Shown: positions 17,482-32,296 of the stretch, in pieces
How the letters are laid out: each line of letters begins with the position of its first letter
Position numbering within the stretch: position 1 is the first letter of the stretch
NCBI RefSeq assembly: GCF_022179805.1
Contig: NZ_BPUO01000006.1
Location: forward strand, 425,537-489,536
Source of the DNA: Cupriavidus pauculus
GTDB lineage: Bacteria; Pseudomonadota; Gammaproteobacteria; Burkholderiales; Burkholderiaceae
Reading direction: 5' to 3'
Length of the DNA: 64,000 nucleotides
The notes under the pieces: generated by a model
What the model was told of the DNA's origin: nothing
What the model saw: the letters and a program-made list of their open reading frames with translations, nothing else
The model's database searches: none
Translations under genes and position numbers: made by a program

Positions 17482-18513
17482 TTAGAACAGGGACTTGCCC
17501 GAACCATCCTTGACGCTTTGCTTCCACGTGGCGCGGATCTGGTTCACGACCGGTTCCGGCAGCGGCACGTAGTCGAGGTCCGTGGCCATTGCGCCACCGC
17601 TCTTGTACGCCCAGTCGAAGAACTTCAGCACTTCCTGGCCCTGTGCAGCCTTCTCTTGCGTCTTGTGCAGCAGGATGAAGGTTGCGCCAGCGATCGGCCA
17701 TGCGCCCTTGCCAGCCTGGTTCGTCAGGATCTGGTAGAACGACTTGGTCCAGTCGGCGCCGGCGGCGGCGGCCTTGAAGGCGTCGTCGCTAGGCTGCACC
17801 ACTTCGCCCGCCGAGTTCTTCATCGTCAGGTACGTCATCTTGTTCTGCTTGGCGTAGGCGTACTCGACGTAGCCGATAGCGCCATTCAGGCGTTGCACGA
17901 AAGCGGCCACGCCTTCGTTGCCCTTGCCGCCCGTGCCGCCACCCGGCCAGTTCACGGTCGTGCCTTCGCCAACCGAGCCCTTCCAGTCAGCCGACACCTT
18001 CGACAGGTAGTTCGTGAAGATGAACGTCGTGCCCGAGCCGTCGGCGCGGCGCACCGGCAGGATGTCCTGGCTCGGCAGATGGGCCTTCGGGTTCAGGGCC
18101 TTGATCGCGGGATCGTCCCACTTCTTGATCTTGCCCAGGTAGATGTTGGCCAGCACGTCGCCCGTGATGGTCAGCTCGCCCGGCTTCACGCCTTGCAGGT
18201 TGATCACCGGCACCACGCCGCCGATCACCGTCGGGAACTGGATCAGGTTGCCCTTGGCCAGTTCGTCGTCCTTCAGGGGAGCATCCGAAGCGCCGAAATC
18301 GACCGTCTTGGCGTTGATCTGCTTGATGCCGCCCGACGAACCGATGGATTGATAGTTGACCTTGTTACCCGTTGCTTTTTGGTAGGCGTCCGCCCATTTG
18401 GAATACACGGGCGCCGGGAAAGAAGCGCCTGCACCGGTAATTTCCGCCGCGAACGCAGTGCCCGCTACCACCATCGACACGATGCCTGCTACGGCAGTCT
18501 TGACCAGCTTCAT
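17482..18513 (-). CDS. pstS: Periplasmic phosphate-binding protein PstS
   Basis: The 343-residue precursor has a Sec signal peptide ([20 protein letters not shown], cleavage after AFA). The mature protein begins with [18 protein letters not shown] and has the phosphate-binding loops [20 protein letters not shown], and [11 protein letters not shown]. The ATG at 18513 is fixed by a perfect GGAGG four bases upstream. Two Pho boxes lie in the upstream region. It heads the pst-pho operon. Confidence 0.97.
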   Translation of the reverse strand: MKLVKTAVAGIVSMVVAGTAFAAEITGAGASFPAPVYSKWADAYQKATGNKVNYQSIGSSGGIKQINAKTVDFGASDAPLKDDELAKGNLIQFPTVIGGVVPVINLQGVKPGELTITGDVLANIYLGKIKKWDDPAIKALNPKAHLPSQDILPVRRADGSGTTFIFTNYLSKVSADWKGSVGEGTTVNWPGGGTGGKGNEGVAAFVQRLNGAIGYVEYAYAKQNKMTYLTMKNSAGEVVQPSDDAFKAAAAGADWTKSFYQILTNQAGKGAWPIAGATFILLHKTQEKAAQGQEVLKFFDWAYKSGGAMATDLDYVPLPEPVVNQIRATWKQSVKDGSGKSLF

Positions 18514-18540
18514 ATGTCCTCCAGAGAACATTGGTTGGGA

Positions 18541-18558
18541 ATGACAAATTTTTGACAA
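18541..18558 (-). promoter_or_regulatory. Pho box proximal to pstS
   Basis: On the minus strand TTGTCAA, four bases, TTGTCAT form an 18-base site that agrees with the PhoB consensus at about 15 positions and has exact 11-base spacing. It lies between a possible -10 (CATAAA, 18563-18568) and the pstS ribosome binding site. Confidence 0.7.
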
Positions 18559-18579
18559 GGCGAACTTTATGCCGCTTGT

Positions 18580-18597
18580 ATGACAGTTCCATGACAT
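18580..18597 (-). promoter_or_regulatory. Pho box distal to pstS
   Basis: On the minus strand ATGTCAT, GGAA, CTGTCAT repeat at 11-base spacing. A -10-like CATAAA lies 12 bases downstream, the geometry of a PhoB-dependent promoter. Confidence 0.8.
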
Positions 18598-18752
18598 CGC
18601 GAAATCTTCTTCAAACAACCAGCCAAATGGCCGATATTCCCCCTCGCGTCACAAAATCGTCTTATCGCCGTGCTTTAATCGCCACTCCTGTGCCAGCCAT
18701 GCTTTCGTCACGCGGACGCGTCGTGCATGTCAGTTAATTGCAATTTATGAAT

Positions 18753-18785
18753 GAAAAAACGCCGTGGCGGTTGACCACGGCGTTT
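18753..18785 (-). terminator. Terminator after glmM
   Basis: AAACGCCGTGG/CCACGGCGTTT is a perfect stem; on the minus strand it ends in a run of six Ts. It separates glmM from the pstS promoter. Confidence 0.88.
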
Positions 18786-18830
18786 CGGGCGGGTACCCAA
18801 GAGCGCCTGACGGCGCCCTCAAGCCATCGA

Positions 18831-20174
18831 TCAGGCGCGCAGCGCGTTGGCCAGCGTCTGGGCCGAGCGTTCGGCGGTTTCCACCTGCTCGGCTTCCACC
18901 ATCACGCGCACCACCGGCTCGGTGCCCGAGGCACGGATCAGCACGCGGCCGCGGCCTTCGAGTTCCGGCTCCACCTTCTCCAGCGCAGCCTTCAGACCGG
19001 CATGGCCCTGCCAGTCGAAGCCCTTTTCCACGCGCACGTTGATCAGCGTCTGCGGGAACAGACTCACGCCTTCCAGCAGTTGCGCCAGCGTCTTGCCGCT
19101 GCGGCGCAGCGCCGCCAGCACCTGCAGCGCCGACACGATGCCGTCGCCGGTGGTATGGCGGTCCAGGCAAAGCAAGTGGCCGGAGCCCTCGCCGCCCAGC
19201 TGCCAGCCACGCTTGTTCAGCTCTTCCAGCACGTAGCGGTCGCCCACCTTGGCCCGCACGAATTCCACGCCCAGGCGCTGCAGGGCCAGTTCCACGGCCA
19301 TGTTCGTCATCAGCGTGCCGACGGCACCCTCCACCTGCTGGCCCGACGCCTGGCGGTCGCGCACGATCAGGTACAGCAGTTCGTCACCGTTGTAGAGCCG
19401 GCCTTGCGCGTCAACCACCTGCAGGCGGTCGGCGTCGCCGTCGAACGCCAGACCCAGGTCAGCGCGATGCGCACGCACGGCTTCCACCAGCTTTTCCGGC
19501 GCGGTGGCACCGTAGCCGGCGTTGATATTGCGGCCATCGGGCTGGTTGCCAATCGGAATCACTTCCGCGCCGAGTTCATGGAACACGTGCGGCGCGATGT
19601 GGTAAGCCGCGCCGTGCGCGCAGTCCACCACCACGCGCAGCCCGTGCAGGTCCTGCTCATACGGGAACGTACTCTTGCAGAACTCGATGTAGCGGCCCGC
19701 GGCATCGTCGATGCGCTTGGCGCGGCCCAGGTCTTCCGAGCGCACGCAGGTCATCGGCTCGTCCAGCAGCGACTCGATCTTTGCCTCGACTTCGTCGGGC
19801 AGCTTGTCGCCCGAGGCCGAGAAGAACTTGATGCCGTTGTCGTAGTACGGGTTATGGCTGGCGGAAATCACCACACCGGCCGCCAGGCGCAGTGCGCGTG
19901 TCAGGTAGGCGATGGCCGGGGTCGGCAGCGGACCGGTCAGCTGCACGTTCACGCCCGCCGCCGTGAAGCCAGCTTCGAGCGCGGCTTCCAGCATATAGCC
20001 GGAAACCCGCGTGTCCTTGCCGATCAGCACGGTCGGCCGTCCCTGCGACGTCTTCTGCCCCAGCGCCAGCACCTTGCCTGCGGCATAGCCCAGCCGCATC
20101 ACGAAATCGGGCGTGATCGGCGTTTCGCCAACCCTGCCCCGTACACCATCCGTCCCGAAATACTTGCGTGTCAT
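18831..20174 (-). CDS. glmM: Phosphoglucosamine mutase
   Basis: The 447-residue enzyme interconverts glucosamine 6- and 1-phosphate for peptidoglycan and LPS precursors. It starts with [14 protein letters not shown], has the active-site serine in [15 protein letters not shown], the metal loop in FDGDADRLQ, the sugar loop GEGSGH and the phosphate loop [11 protein letters not shown]. The ATG at 20174 has AAGGAG upstream; it begins four bases after the folP stop codon, as in many proteobacteria. Confidence 0.96.
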   Translation of the reverse strand: MTRKYFGTDGVRGRVGETPITPDFVMRLGYAAGKVLALGQKTSQGRPTVLIGKDTRVSGYMLEAALEAGFTAAGVNVQLTGPLPTPAIAYLTRALRLAAGVVISASHNPYYDNGIKFFSASGDKLPDEVEAKIESLLDEPMTCVRSEDLGRAKRIDDAAGRYIEFCKSTFPYEQDLHGLRVVVDCAHGAAYHIAPHVFHELGAEVIPIGNQPDGRNINAGYGATAPEKLVEAVRAHRADLGLAFDGDADRLQVVDAQGRLYNGDELLYLIVRDRQASGQQVEGAVGTLMTNMAVELALQRLGVEFVRAKVGDRYVLEELNKRGWQLGGEGSGHLLCLDRHTTGDGIVSALQVLAALRRSGKTLAQLLEGVSLFPQTLINVRVEKGFDWQGHAGLKAALEKVEPELEGRGRVLIRASGTEPVVRVMVEAEQVETAERSAQTLANALRA

Positions 20175-20178
20175 CTGA

Positions 20179-21057
20179 TCATTCTCCTTGCTGCCCCTGC
20201 GGGGCAACTGACTCATGGCGGATCGCCCACCAGACCTTGAGGGCGTCCACGGTTTGTTCTACGTCGTGCACCCGCACGATGAATGCGCCCTTTTCGGCGG
20301 CGCAAACCGCTGCAGCGATACTGGCCGCCACGCGGGCCTGCGGCGGTTTGCCGCCAACAATGGCCCCGAGCGTGGATTTGCGCGACAGTCCCGCCAGGAT
20401 GGGCAGGCCATCCACGGCCAGGCGCGGCATCTGGCCAAGCAAGCGCAGATTATGATCCGGCGTCTTGCCAAATCCAAACCCCGGATCGAGCGAGATGCGC
20501 GTATCGACCACGCCCGCCGCACGCAGGGTTGACACCCTTTCGCGCAGGAACGTCTCGACCTCCGCCACCACGTCGGCGTACTGCGGGTCTTCCTGCATGG
20601 TCTGGGGGTCGCGCTGCATGTGCATGACGCACAGGCCGGCTTGCCCCTCCACCACCGCCTCGACGGCGCCGGGCATGCGAAAACCCCAGATATCGTTGAT
20701 CAAATCGGCTCCGCCCGCCAGCGCTGCGCGCATCACCTCAGGCTTGTAGGTGTCGATTGACAACGGTTTGCCGCAATCGCGCAGCGCCTCGACGATGGGC
20801 AGCACCCGGTCCAGTTCCTGGTCCAGCGGCAGCGCCGCCGATCCCGGCCGGCTCGATTCCCCGCCGATGTCGATGATGTCGACGCCCTCGGCGATCATCT
20901 GCTCGGCATGGCGCAGGGCCGCATCGCGCGAGGCGTGCTGACCGCCGTCCGAGAACGAATCGGGTGTCACGTTGAGGATGCCCATGACCAGTGGGCGACG
21001 TTGGCGGGCGAAACGATAGCGCCCGCACTGGAAGTACTCGATCGGCAAGATGTGCAT
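20179..21057 (-). CDS. folP: Dihydropteroate synthase
   Basis: The 292-residue enzyme joins p-aminobenzoate to the pterin diphosphate in folate synthesis. It has the pterin-binding landmarks [61 protein letters not shown] and the final R-H pair in [11 protein letters not shown]. The ATG at 21057 directly follows the T tract of the ftsH terminator, so folP has little space for its own leader. Confidence 0.95.
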   Translation of the reverse strand: MHILPIEYFQCGRYRFARQRRPLVMGILNVTPDSFSDGGQHASRDAALRHAEQMIAEGVDIIDIGGESSRPGSAALPLDQELDRVLPIVEALRDCGKPLSIDTYKPEVMRAALAGGADLINDIWGFRMPGAVEAVVEGQAGLCVMHMQRDPQTMQEDPQYADVVAEVETFLRERVSTLRAAGVVDTRISLDPGFGFGKTPDHNLRLLGQMPRLAVDGLPILAGLSRKSTLGAIVGGKPPQARVAASIAAAVCAAEKGAFIVRVHDVEQTVDALKVWWAIRHESVAPQGQQGE

Positions 21058-21061
21058 CCTG

Positions 21062-21096
21062 AAAAACAAAAAGCCGGTGCACTGGGCACCGGCTTT
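21062..21096 (-). terminator. Terminator between ftsH and folP
   Basis: Stem AAAGCCGGTGC/GCACCGGCTTT with loop ACTGG ends on the minus strand in TTTTTG and more Ts, a few bases before the folP start. It may attenuate rather than block expression into folP. Confidence 0.85.
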
Positions 21097-21165
21097 GGAG
21101 GCTATCAGAACCGGCCGCGTTTGAAACCGTTTAGAACGGTCTGTTACGCGGCCGTCTGGCCTGAA

Positions 21166-23070
<1,905 letters not shown>

Positions 23071-23269
23071 GGCCGAACTCCTTTGCAATTGCCTTGCCAA
23101 CGGATAGCTGCATTGCATTGTAATGCAGCGTCCGTTCCCACAGGGAAATCTGATTCTATGAGCCTGATAGTGCCCGAGCCGCCCATTCCGGGCAAGCCGG
23201 GCAGTGCCCGGCACAAACCCGGATATTGCCGCCTGCCGTGGGGGTTGCCGTGCACCTTCATGCTTCCCT

Positions 23270-23941
23270 TCAGTCCACCGATTTCAGGTAACGCCCAAGA
23301 ATAAAGGTTTCTGAAGACTTGTCGCGCGACGCCTTGGGCTTGCGTTTGGCGACAACCTTGAAGTGGCGTTTGAATTTTTCCACGATCTGGCTGTACCCGG
23401 AACCGTGGAAGCACTTGACCAGCAACGACCCTTCAGGCTTCAAATGGGCCTGGGCAAATTCCAGCGCCAGATCGCACAAATACTCGATCCGCGCCGAATC
23501 GGCCGACGCCACACCCGACAAATTGGGGGCCATGTCCGAGATAACAAGGTCGATCCTGGAGCCACCCGAGGCCTCCAGCACCACCCTTTCCAGCTCCCGG
23601 AACACCTCTTCCTCCCGAAAATCGCCCTGGATGAAGGTGACATCCGCCACCGGCTCCATGGGCAGCAGGTCAATGGCCACCACCGCGCCGTCGATCTTGC
23701 CGTCCACGGCACGCGGCGAGGCCGCCAGCTTGTTGCGGGCGTACTGGCTCCAGCTTCCCGGCGCGGCGCCCAGGTCGACAATGACCTGGCCAGGCTGGAT
23801 CAGCTTGTCCTGGTCGTCGATTTCCTTGAGTTTGTAGGCCGCACGTGCGCGATAACCCTCGCGCTGGGCCATCTTCACGTAGGGATCGTTGATGTGGTCG
23901 TGCAGCCACGACTGGTTGAACTTGTTCTTGCCCTTGGCCAT
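23270..23941 (-). CDS. rlmE: 23S rRNA 2'-O-ribose U2552 methyltransferase
   Basis: The 223-residue protein is RlmE (FtsJ/RrmJ). It shows the SAM-binding motif [13 protein letters not shown] and the K-D-K-E catalytic set in [26 protein letters not shown] and SSETFILGR. It precedes ftsH in the same direction, the common rlmE-ftsH arrangement. The ATG at 23941 gives the family's usual start ([13 protein letters not shown]). Confidence 0.95.
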   Translation of the reverse strand: MAKGKNKFNQSWLHDHINDPYVKMAQREGYRARAAYKLKEIDDQDKLIQPGQVIVDLGAAPGSWSQYARNKLAASPRAVDGKIDGAVVAIDLLPMEPVADVTFIQGDFREEEVFRELERVVLEASGGSRIDLVISDMAPNLSGVASADSARIEYLCDLALEFAQAHLKPEGSLLVKCFHGSGYSQIVEKFKRHFKVVAKRKPKASRDKSSETFILGRYLKSVD

Positions 23942-24066
23942 TCCTGAGACTTGCCTGATTGCGGGAGCGCTTTTTTCTCCCGATTTGATGATGTTTACCG
24001 ACTTGCGGCGACATTCTGGCGTATTTTTGGCGGATAATACGCACCAATCCGAAATTTGCTGCCCTG

Positions 24067-24573
24067 ATGCCCGCTCTACAACTGATCCCCGCACAACGTT
24101 CCGAACTGCGCTCGCGCGCCCATGGCCTGAATCCCGTGGTCATGATCGGCGCCGAAGGCCTGACCCGCTCGGTCCTGGCCGAAATCGACCGCAGCCTCGC
24201 GGCACACGATCTGATCAAGATCCGGGTGTTCGGGGACGAGCGCGAAACGCGCATCGCCATTTACGAATCCATTTGTGACGAACTCAATGCCGCGCCGATC
24301 CAGCATATCGGCAAGCTGCTCGTCATCTGGCGTCCGGGTGAAGCCCGCCTGAAGGAAAACCTGCCCGAGGACCTGGGCGCTGCCGCGCGCCGTCGTCTGG
24401 GCACTGGCGCCGCCCCGCGTACCGTCATGGTCCGCAAGGTCACCGGTGCCGGCAAGCCCCGCGCGCCGCGCACGGCCGTCAAGGTGCTGGGCAACGAACG
24501 CCTCACGCAGGCCGGCAACGTCAAGCGCGCTCGCGTACGTCCGACCAGCCAGAAGAAGAAATCGCTGGGCTGA
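24067..24573 (+). CDS. yhbY: YhbY-family RNA-binding protein with basic tail
   Basis: The first 97 residues are a CRM (CRS1-YhbY) domain: [34 protein letters not shown] and [10 protein letters not shown]. coli YhbY is about that long and associates with 50S assembly. Here about 70 extra residues follow, rich in lysine, arginine, alanine and proline, which probably add RNA affinity. It diverges from rlmE, a common arrangement. Confidence 0.93.
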   Translation: MPALQLIPAQRSELRSRAHGLNPVVMIGAEGLTRSVLAEIDRSLAAHDLIKIRVFGDERETRIAIYESICDELNAAPIQHIGKLLVIWRPGEARLKENLPEDLGAAARRRLGTGAAPRTVMVRKVTGAGKPRAPRTAVKVLGNERLTQAGNVKRARVRPTSQKKKSLG

Positions 24574-24624
24574 CCGGGAAGATCAGATCGGTCTGATGCC
24601 GGTCGGTTCCCCGAAACCCGAAAG

Positions 24625-24649
24625 AAAGGCGGCCATGGCCGCCTTTTTT
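24625..24649 (+). terminator. Terminator after yhbY
   Basis: AAAGGCGGCC/GGCCGCCTTT is a perfect palindrome followed by a T6 run. Its last base touches the stop codon of the convergent gene. Confidence 0.85.
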
Positions 24650-25152
24650 CATTCCCCGGCCGCGCGAGGGGCGCTGGCGCGCCACACCAGCACCAGGGCC
24701 AGCAGGCTTTGCACCAGGTAGAACACGCTCGACACGCCGTGCAGCATGCCGAACTGGCTACGGTATGGCGACTCGGACACGCCCAGGTTCAGCGCCTGCG
24801 CCTTGACCTTGAGCCCTTCCATGAAGGGTTGCACGCCAAAATATCCGGCCAGCACGCACACCAGCATGGCCAGCACGATCCAGCGCAGCGCCCGGTAGCG
24901 GGCGGCACCCCTGCGGATCAGCACATTGCACAGCACCAGTTGCAGCACCCCGACGGTTACGCCAAGGATGGCCTGGTAGCGGAACAGATGCCCCGCGATC
25001 ATGCCCGCCGTCTCGCGGCTGGGCAGCACCGAGAACAGCGTCGGCGCCACCATGTAGCCGACCGTCCACAGGCTGCCGGCCCAGACTACGGTCAGCAGCA
25101 GGAAGACGCGGTGCGGCAGCGGCGGCAGATTCGAGTAGGAAGACGAGAACAC
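24649..25152 (-). CDS. DUF4149-type membrane protein
   Basis: The 167-residue protein has four predicted membrane helices (VFLLLTVVWAGSLWTVGYMV, the segment around ILGVTVGVLQLVLCNVLI, WIVLAMLVCVLAGYFGV, and SSVFYLVQSLLALVLVW). The pattern and its place beside greA and yhbY match DUF4149 proteins of betaproteobacteria; function unknown. The start codon is GTG at 25152, 15 bases after the greA stop. Confidence 0.78.
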   Translation of the reverse strand: MFSSSYSNLPPLPHRVFLLLTVVWAGSLWTVGYMVAPTLFSVLPSRETAGMIAGHLFRYQAILGVTVGVLQLVLCNVLIRRGAARYRALRWIVLAMLVCVLAGYFGVQPFMEGLKVKAQALNLGVSESPYRSQFGMLHGVSSVFYLVQSLLALVLVWRASAPRAAGE

Positions 25153-25167
25153 GCCTGTCTCGCCGCG

Positions 25168-25644
25168 TCAGATGTATCGGACGGTGATGACTTCGTATTC
25201 GCGTTCGCCGCCCGGGGCCAGCACGGTGGCGACATCGCCCTCGAACTTGCCGATCAGGGCACGCGCGATCGGCGAGCTGACGGAAATCTTGCCGGTATCC
25301 AGGTCGGCCTCGTCGTCGCCAACGATCTGGTAGCTCACGGGCTTGCCGGACTCTAGGTCTTCCAGGTCCACGGTGGCGCCAAAAACGATGCGTCCGTCAG
25401 TGTCCAGCTGGGTCGGATCGATAACCTGGGCGGCCGACAGCTTGGATTCCACTTCCAGGATTCGGCCTTCGATGAAGGCCTGCTTTTCCTTGGCGGCATC
25501 ATATTCGGCGTTTTCCGACAGGTCGCCCTGGGCACGCGCCTCGGAGATGGCGTTGATCACGGCAGGACGCTCGACGGCCTTCAGGCGCTGCAGCTCTTCC
25601 TTCAGCAGTTCGGCGCCACGCTTTGTAATCGGAATGGTGCTCAT
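25168..25644 (-). CDS. greA: Transcription elongation factor GreA
   Basis: The 158-residue protein rescues backtracked RNA polymerase by stimulating cleavage of the RNA end. The N-terminal coiled coil contains LKEELQRLKAVERP and the acidic tip GDLSENAEYDAAKEKQ; the C-terminal FKBP-like domain contains SPIARALIGKFEGD. The ATG at 25644 yields the standard length. It lies downstream of carB. Confidence 0.97.
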   Translation of the reverse strand: MSTIPITKRGAELLKEELQRLKAVERPAVINAISEARAQGDLSENAEYDAAKEKQAFIEGRILEVESKLSAAQVIDPTQLDTDGRIVFGATVDLEDLESGKPVSYQIVGDDEADLDTGKISVSSPIARALIGKFEGDVATVLAPGGEREYEVITVRYI

Positions 25645-25869
25645 ATCTTGTTCAACAAAAAAATGAGCCGCAGCGGAGCTGGAACCATGTCCCGGCAATC
25701 CTGCCAGGACACTTCCGCTCGACCGCGGCTTTCAGTTGGGATCGTCCGGCAAGGCGCCAGAACAATCGGTGAATTCGACGTAGTGTAGGCCAGAACCGCC
25801 GCCGGTTTCAACCCGGTGGGCGGGCTGCGCCCCGGAAGCATCTTCCGCGGCGCAGCATCGGCCGGTCGA

Positions 25870-29118
<3,249 letters not shown>

Positions 29119-29185
29119 TGCACGCTCTCTTTATTGGCCGGCCGCGCAGGTTCCGCGCGGCCGTACCGGAATCAGGTTTTGACCG

Positions 29186-29866
29186 TCAGCCCAGGGTGGC
29201 CGTGGCCAGCTTGGCGCCGAAGCCGATGAACATGGCCCCGACCCCGCTCGACATGCCTGCGGACAGGCGACGGCGGCGGCGGAACGCATCGGCCAGCTTC
29301 GCGCCCACGAAAATGATCGTGGTCAGGTACGCGAAGCTGCAGATCTGGCAGACCAGGCCCAGCGCCACGAACGACAGCGCCGGATACGCGAACTGCGGGT
29401 CGACGAACTGGATGAAGAACGAGATGAAGAACAGGATGGCCTTCGGGTTCAGCAGGCTGATGACCAGTGCCTTGGTGAACGGGTTCGCGGACCGGTCCAC
29501 CGCCACTGGCGCATCCGCCTGGCTGGCCGCAGCCACGGCGGGCTTCGACCAGTTGCGCACGGCACCGCGCAGCATCTGAAAGCCGATCCACGCCAGGTAG
29601 GCAGCACCCACGTACTTGACCACGTGGAACAGCGCCGGGCTGGCCTTGAGCAGCGAAGCCACGCCCGCGGCCGACAGCACCATCAGGATCGCATCGCCCA
29701 CGAACACGCCGCAGGCGCCCTTGTACCCGGCACGCACGCCGCGCTGGGCCGCCACCGACAGCACATACATCGAGTTCGGCCCCGGCAGCAGCACGATGAA
29801 GATCGTGCCGAGCACATAGGTCCAGAAATCGGTGATACCGAAGCTGGCATGCATGAATTCGGTCAT
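29186..29866 (-). CDS. leuE: LysE/RhtB-family exporter, LeuE-like
   Basis: The 226-residue protein has about six membrane helices. The motif LLPGPNSMYVLSVAAQRGVRAG near residues 25-45 defines the LysE/RhtB family, and the N-terminal WTYVLGTIFIVLLPGPN resembles LeuE, the leucine exporter. It sits between carA and carB, all on the minus strand with short gaps (67 and 41 bases), so it is likely co-transcribed. The substrate is inferred from similarity, not shown. Confidence 0.82.
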   Translation of the reverse strand: MTEFMHASFGITDFWTYVLGTIFIVLLPGPNSMYVLSVAAQRGVRAGYKGACGVFVGDAILMVLSAAGVASLLKASPALFHVVKYVGAAYLAWIGFQMLRGAVRNWSKPAVAAASQADAPVAVDRSANPFTKALVISLLNPKAILFFISFFIQFVDPQFAYPALSFVALGLVCQICSFAYLTTIIFVGAKLADAFRRRRRLSAGMSSGVGAMFIGFGAKLATATLG

Positions 29867-29907
29867 GGACGGATCCCGTTCAATGTTTCTCGTTCTCGCC
29901 GGCCGCT

Positions 29908-31056
29908 TCAGGCAGCCTGCTTGGCGCGGGCGTCCTGCATCAGCTTCGTGAAGCGGTCGAACAGGTACGCGATGTCATGCGGACCCGGCGATGCCTCGGG
30001 GTGACCCTGGAAGCAGAAGGCAGGTTTGTCGGTCAGCGCGAAGCCTTGCAGCGTGCCGTCGAACAGCGACGTATGCGTCACACGCGCGTTGGCCGGCAGC
30101 GTCGAGGCGTCCACGGCGAAACCGTGGTTCTGCGACGTGATCACCACGCGGCCATCGTCATGATCCTTGACCGGATGGTTGGCGCCATGGTGGCCCGTGC
30201 TCATCTTGAGCGTCTTCGCGCCAACAGCCAGCGCCATGATCTGGTGACCTAGGCAGATGCCGAACGTGGGGATGCCGCGGGCGATGAACTCGCGCGTGGC
30301 CGCAATCGCGTAGTCGCAAGGCTCGGGGTCGCCGGGGCCGTTCGACAGGAAGATGCCGTCCGGATTCAGCGCCAGGGCGTCGGCCGCGCTGGCTTGCGCC
30401 GGCAGCACGGTCACCTTGCAGCCGCGCTCGGCCAGCATGCGCAGGATGTTGAACTTGACGCCGTAGTCAAAAGCCACCACGTGGAACTGGGGCTTGTCCT
30501 GACGGCCGTAGCCCTCGCCGAGCTTCCACTCGGTCTGGGTCCACTCGTACGGTTCCTTGACGGACACGACCTTGGCCAGGTCCATGCCGGCCAGGCCCGG
30601 GAACGAGCGTGCCAGGTCGATGGCCTTCTGGACGTTGTCCTCGCCGGCGAGAATGCAGCCGTTCTGGGCGCCCTTCTCGCGGAGGATACGGGTCAGCTTG
30701 CGGGTATCGATGCCCGCGATCGCCACGACCTTTTCCTGCTTCAGGTAGTGGGCTAGCGTGTGTTCCTTGCGGAAATTCGATGCCAGAAGCGGCAGATCCT
30801 TGATGATCAGGCCGGCGGCATGGACTTTCGTGGCTTCTACATCCTCAGGATTGACGCCGTAATTGCCGATATGCGGATACGTCAGCGTGACGATCTGCCG
30901 GGAATAGCTGGGGTCGGTGAGGATTTCCTGATAACCGGTGATAGCGGTGTTGAACACCACTTCGCCGATCGTATGGCCGGAAGCGCCGATGGAATAGCCA
31001 CGAAAGACCGTGCCGTCTGCAAGCGCGAGGATGGCGGACGGAAAAGACGGTAACAC
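29908..31056 (-). CDS. carA: Carbamoyl-phosphate synthase small chain
   Basis: The 382-residue glutaminase subunit supplies ammonia to CarB. The N-terminal CPSase domain starts [17 protein letters not shown]. The C-terminal class I glutamine amidotransferase has the nucleophile in [13 protein letters not shown] and the His-Glu pair in [12 protein letters not shown]. The start is GTG at 31056 with GGAG seven bases upstream. Confidence 0.97.
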   Translation of the reverse strand: MLPSFPSAILALADGTVFRGYSIGASGHTIGEVVFNTAITGYQEILTDPSYSRQIVTLTYPHIGNYGVNPEDVEATKVHAAGLIIKDLPLLASNFRKEHTLAHYLKQEKVVAIAGIDTRKLTRILREKGAQNGCILAGEDNVQKAIDLARSFPGLAGMDLAKVVSVKEPYEWTQTEWKLGEGYGRQDKPQFHVVAFDYGVKFNILRMLAERGCKVTVLPAQASAADALALNPDGIFLSNGPGDPEPCDYAIAATREFIARGIPTFGICLGHQIMALAVGAKTLKMSTGHHGANHPVKDHDDGRVVITSQNHGFAVDASTLPANARVTHTSLFDGTLQGFALTDKPAFCFQGHPEASPGPHDIAYLFDRFTKLMQDARAKQAA

Positions 31057-31396
31057 GGGTAGGCTCCTGCTGGACTCACCCCGTGACCGACCTGCTCAAC
31101 GCCTCGTGCCCGTGCGCGGCCCATTGAAGGACCGGCTCAACGCGTGGCTGTTTCATCACTTTTGTGCAGTGCATGAAAAACCCGCGCAAACAGGGCGGCG
31201 GAAGGTGGAATACGGTAGGCGCTAGGGTGAAGGGTTCTGAAAGCGAAACTTTCGAATTATATCCCGCCGCACCCAATTTCTCAAGTATTCAAGAACTTAC
31301 GATGGACAGGAGGCCGGGAGACTTATTTGTCATGCCGCCCGGCGCCCGGCCCTCTGCCTTCCATCACCTTCCGTCCATTTACATTCGCACAACAAT
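31057..31396. other. Gene-free leader region of carA
   Basis: No gene is seen here. On the minus strand it contains the carA promoter and a leader of about 190 bases, in which the palindrome CGAAAGTTTCG lies close to the likely transcription start. Pyrimidine- or arginine-responsive control is common for carAB, but I could not identify a specific operator. Confidence 0.5.
31256..31284 (-). promoter_or_regulatory. Sigma-70 promoter of carA
   Basis: On the minus strand TTGAGA (31284-31279), 17 bases, TATAAT (31261-31256): a near-consensus promoter about 200 bases before the carA start. Confidence 0.8.
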
Positions 31397-31810
31397 TCAG
31401 GTGGCGGCCGGCACCACCGCCGTGACCTCGATCTCCACCTTGGCGCGCGGCTCCACGAGGTCGGCCACCTCCACGGCGGTCATGGCCGGGAAATGCCGGC
31501 CAACGATGTCGCGATAGTGCTGGCCGATGGCCTTGTAGGCGCCCACGTATTCGGCCTTGTCCTTCACATACCAGGTCATGCGCGCGATGTGCTCCGGACC
31601 CGCCCCGCCCTGCGCCAGCACGGCCACGATATTGCGCAGCGTCTGCGCCACCTGCAGCGCGAAGTCGTCGGTCTCGAATTCGCATTGGCCGTTCCAGCCG
31701 ATCTGGCCACCCACGAAGATCAGGCGGCTGCCCACCTGCATCTCGGCCATGATGCCGTTGGCGTAGCCCTTGGGCGGCGCCCAGTCGGGCGGTTGCAGTG
31801 TCTTCAGCAT
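31397..31810 (-). CDS. RidA (YjgF/YER057c) family protein
   Basis: The 137-residue protein has the RidA pattern: GYANGIMAEMQVGSRLIFVGGQIGWN, LRNIVAVLAQGGAGPEHIARMTWYV and PAMTAVEVADLVEPRAKVEIEVTAVVP with the conserved arginine and glutamate. RidA proteins hydrolyse reactive enamine/imine intermediates. Lying last in a cluster for aminobenzoyl-CoA breakdown, it may speed deamination of a ring-derived enamine or imine; that role is inference. Confidence 0.85.
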   Translation of the reverse strand: MLKTLQPPDWAPPKGYANGIMAEMQVGSRLIFVGGQIGWNGQCEFETDDFALQVAQTLRNIVAVLAQGGAGPEHIARMTWYVKDKAEYVGAYKAIGQHYRDIVGRHFPAMTAVEVADLVEPRAKVEIEVTAVVPAAT

Positions 31811-31828
31811 GATGTCGGTTCCTTAGTC

Positions 31829-31853
31829 TGTTCTGCGTGTTCTGTCTGTTCTG
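31829..31853. repeat. Short tandem repeat between thioesterase and ridA genes
   Basis: TGTTCTG occurs three times at exact 9-base spacing (31829, 31838, 31847). Confidence 0.75.
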
Positions 31854-31870
31854 TCTTGTCGGTGTGCGGT

Positions 31871-32296
31871 TCAGGCGGCCGGTGCCAGGTAGCGCCCCAT
31901 CGCGGTGCGCACGGCGTCCGGCAGCGGCTGCGAGGTCATCGAGCGCGTATCCACGCACACCAGCCGCTGGGTGATCGCCATGCGGATGTCGCCGTCCGGG
32001 CCCGCAAAGCGGATCGCCACGGCAAAGCTGCTGCGGCCCACATGCGTGACGCGCAGTTCGCGCGTCAGTTGCTCGCCCAGCCGGCTCGGCGCCTCGAAGA
32101 GGCATTGCAGCTCGGCCGTGGGAATGCCCGCGTGCCCCGTGCCGTGCATCGCGTCGAACGGCCAGTCGAGTCCCTCAGCAAACCAGTCCTCGATGAAGTC
32201 GTTCAGCATTTCGAAGTAGCGCGGATAAAAGACGATGCCGGCGGCGTCGCAATGCTTGAAACGGATGCGCACGTGATTGCGGAATACCTCGCTCAT
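31871..32296 (-). CDS. Hotdog-fold acyl-CoA thioesterase
   Basis: The 141-residue protein belongs to the 4-hydroxybenzoyl-CoA thioesterase-like hotdog family: [31 protein letters not shown] holds the DxxG-type helix and catalytic aspartate region. It likely hydrolyses an aromatic or ring-derived CoA ester and could release trapped CoA. Its ATG overlaps the end of the CoA ligase gene by four bases, which ties it to that operon. Confidence 0.85.
   Translation of the reverse strand: MSEVFRNHVRIRFKHCDAAGIVFYPRYFEMLNDFIEDWFAEGLDWPFDAMHGTGHAGIPTAELQCLFEAPSRLGEQLTRELRVTHVGRSSFAVAIRFAGPDGDIRMAITQRLVCVDTRSMTSQPLPDAVRTAMGRYLAPAA

Noticed and set aside
14702..18555. Long plus-strand open frames opposite pstB, pstA, pstC and pstS
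   Set aside because: They are antisense shadows of confirmed transporter genes and show no protein motif.
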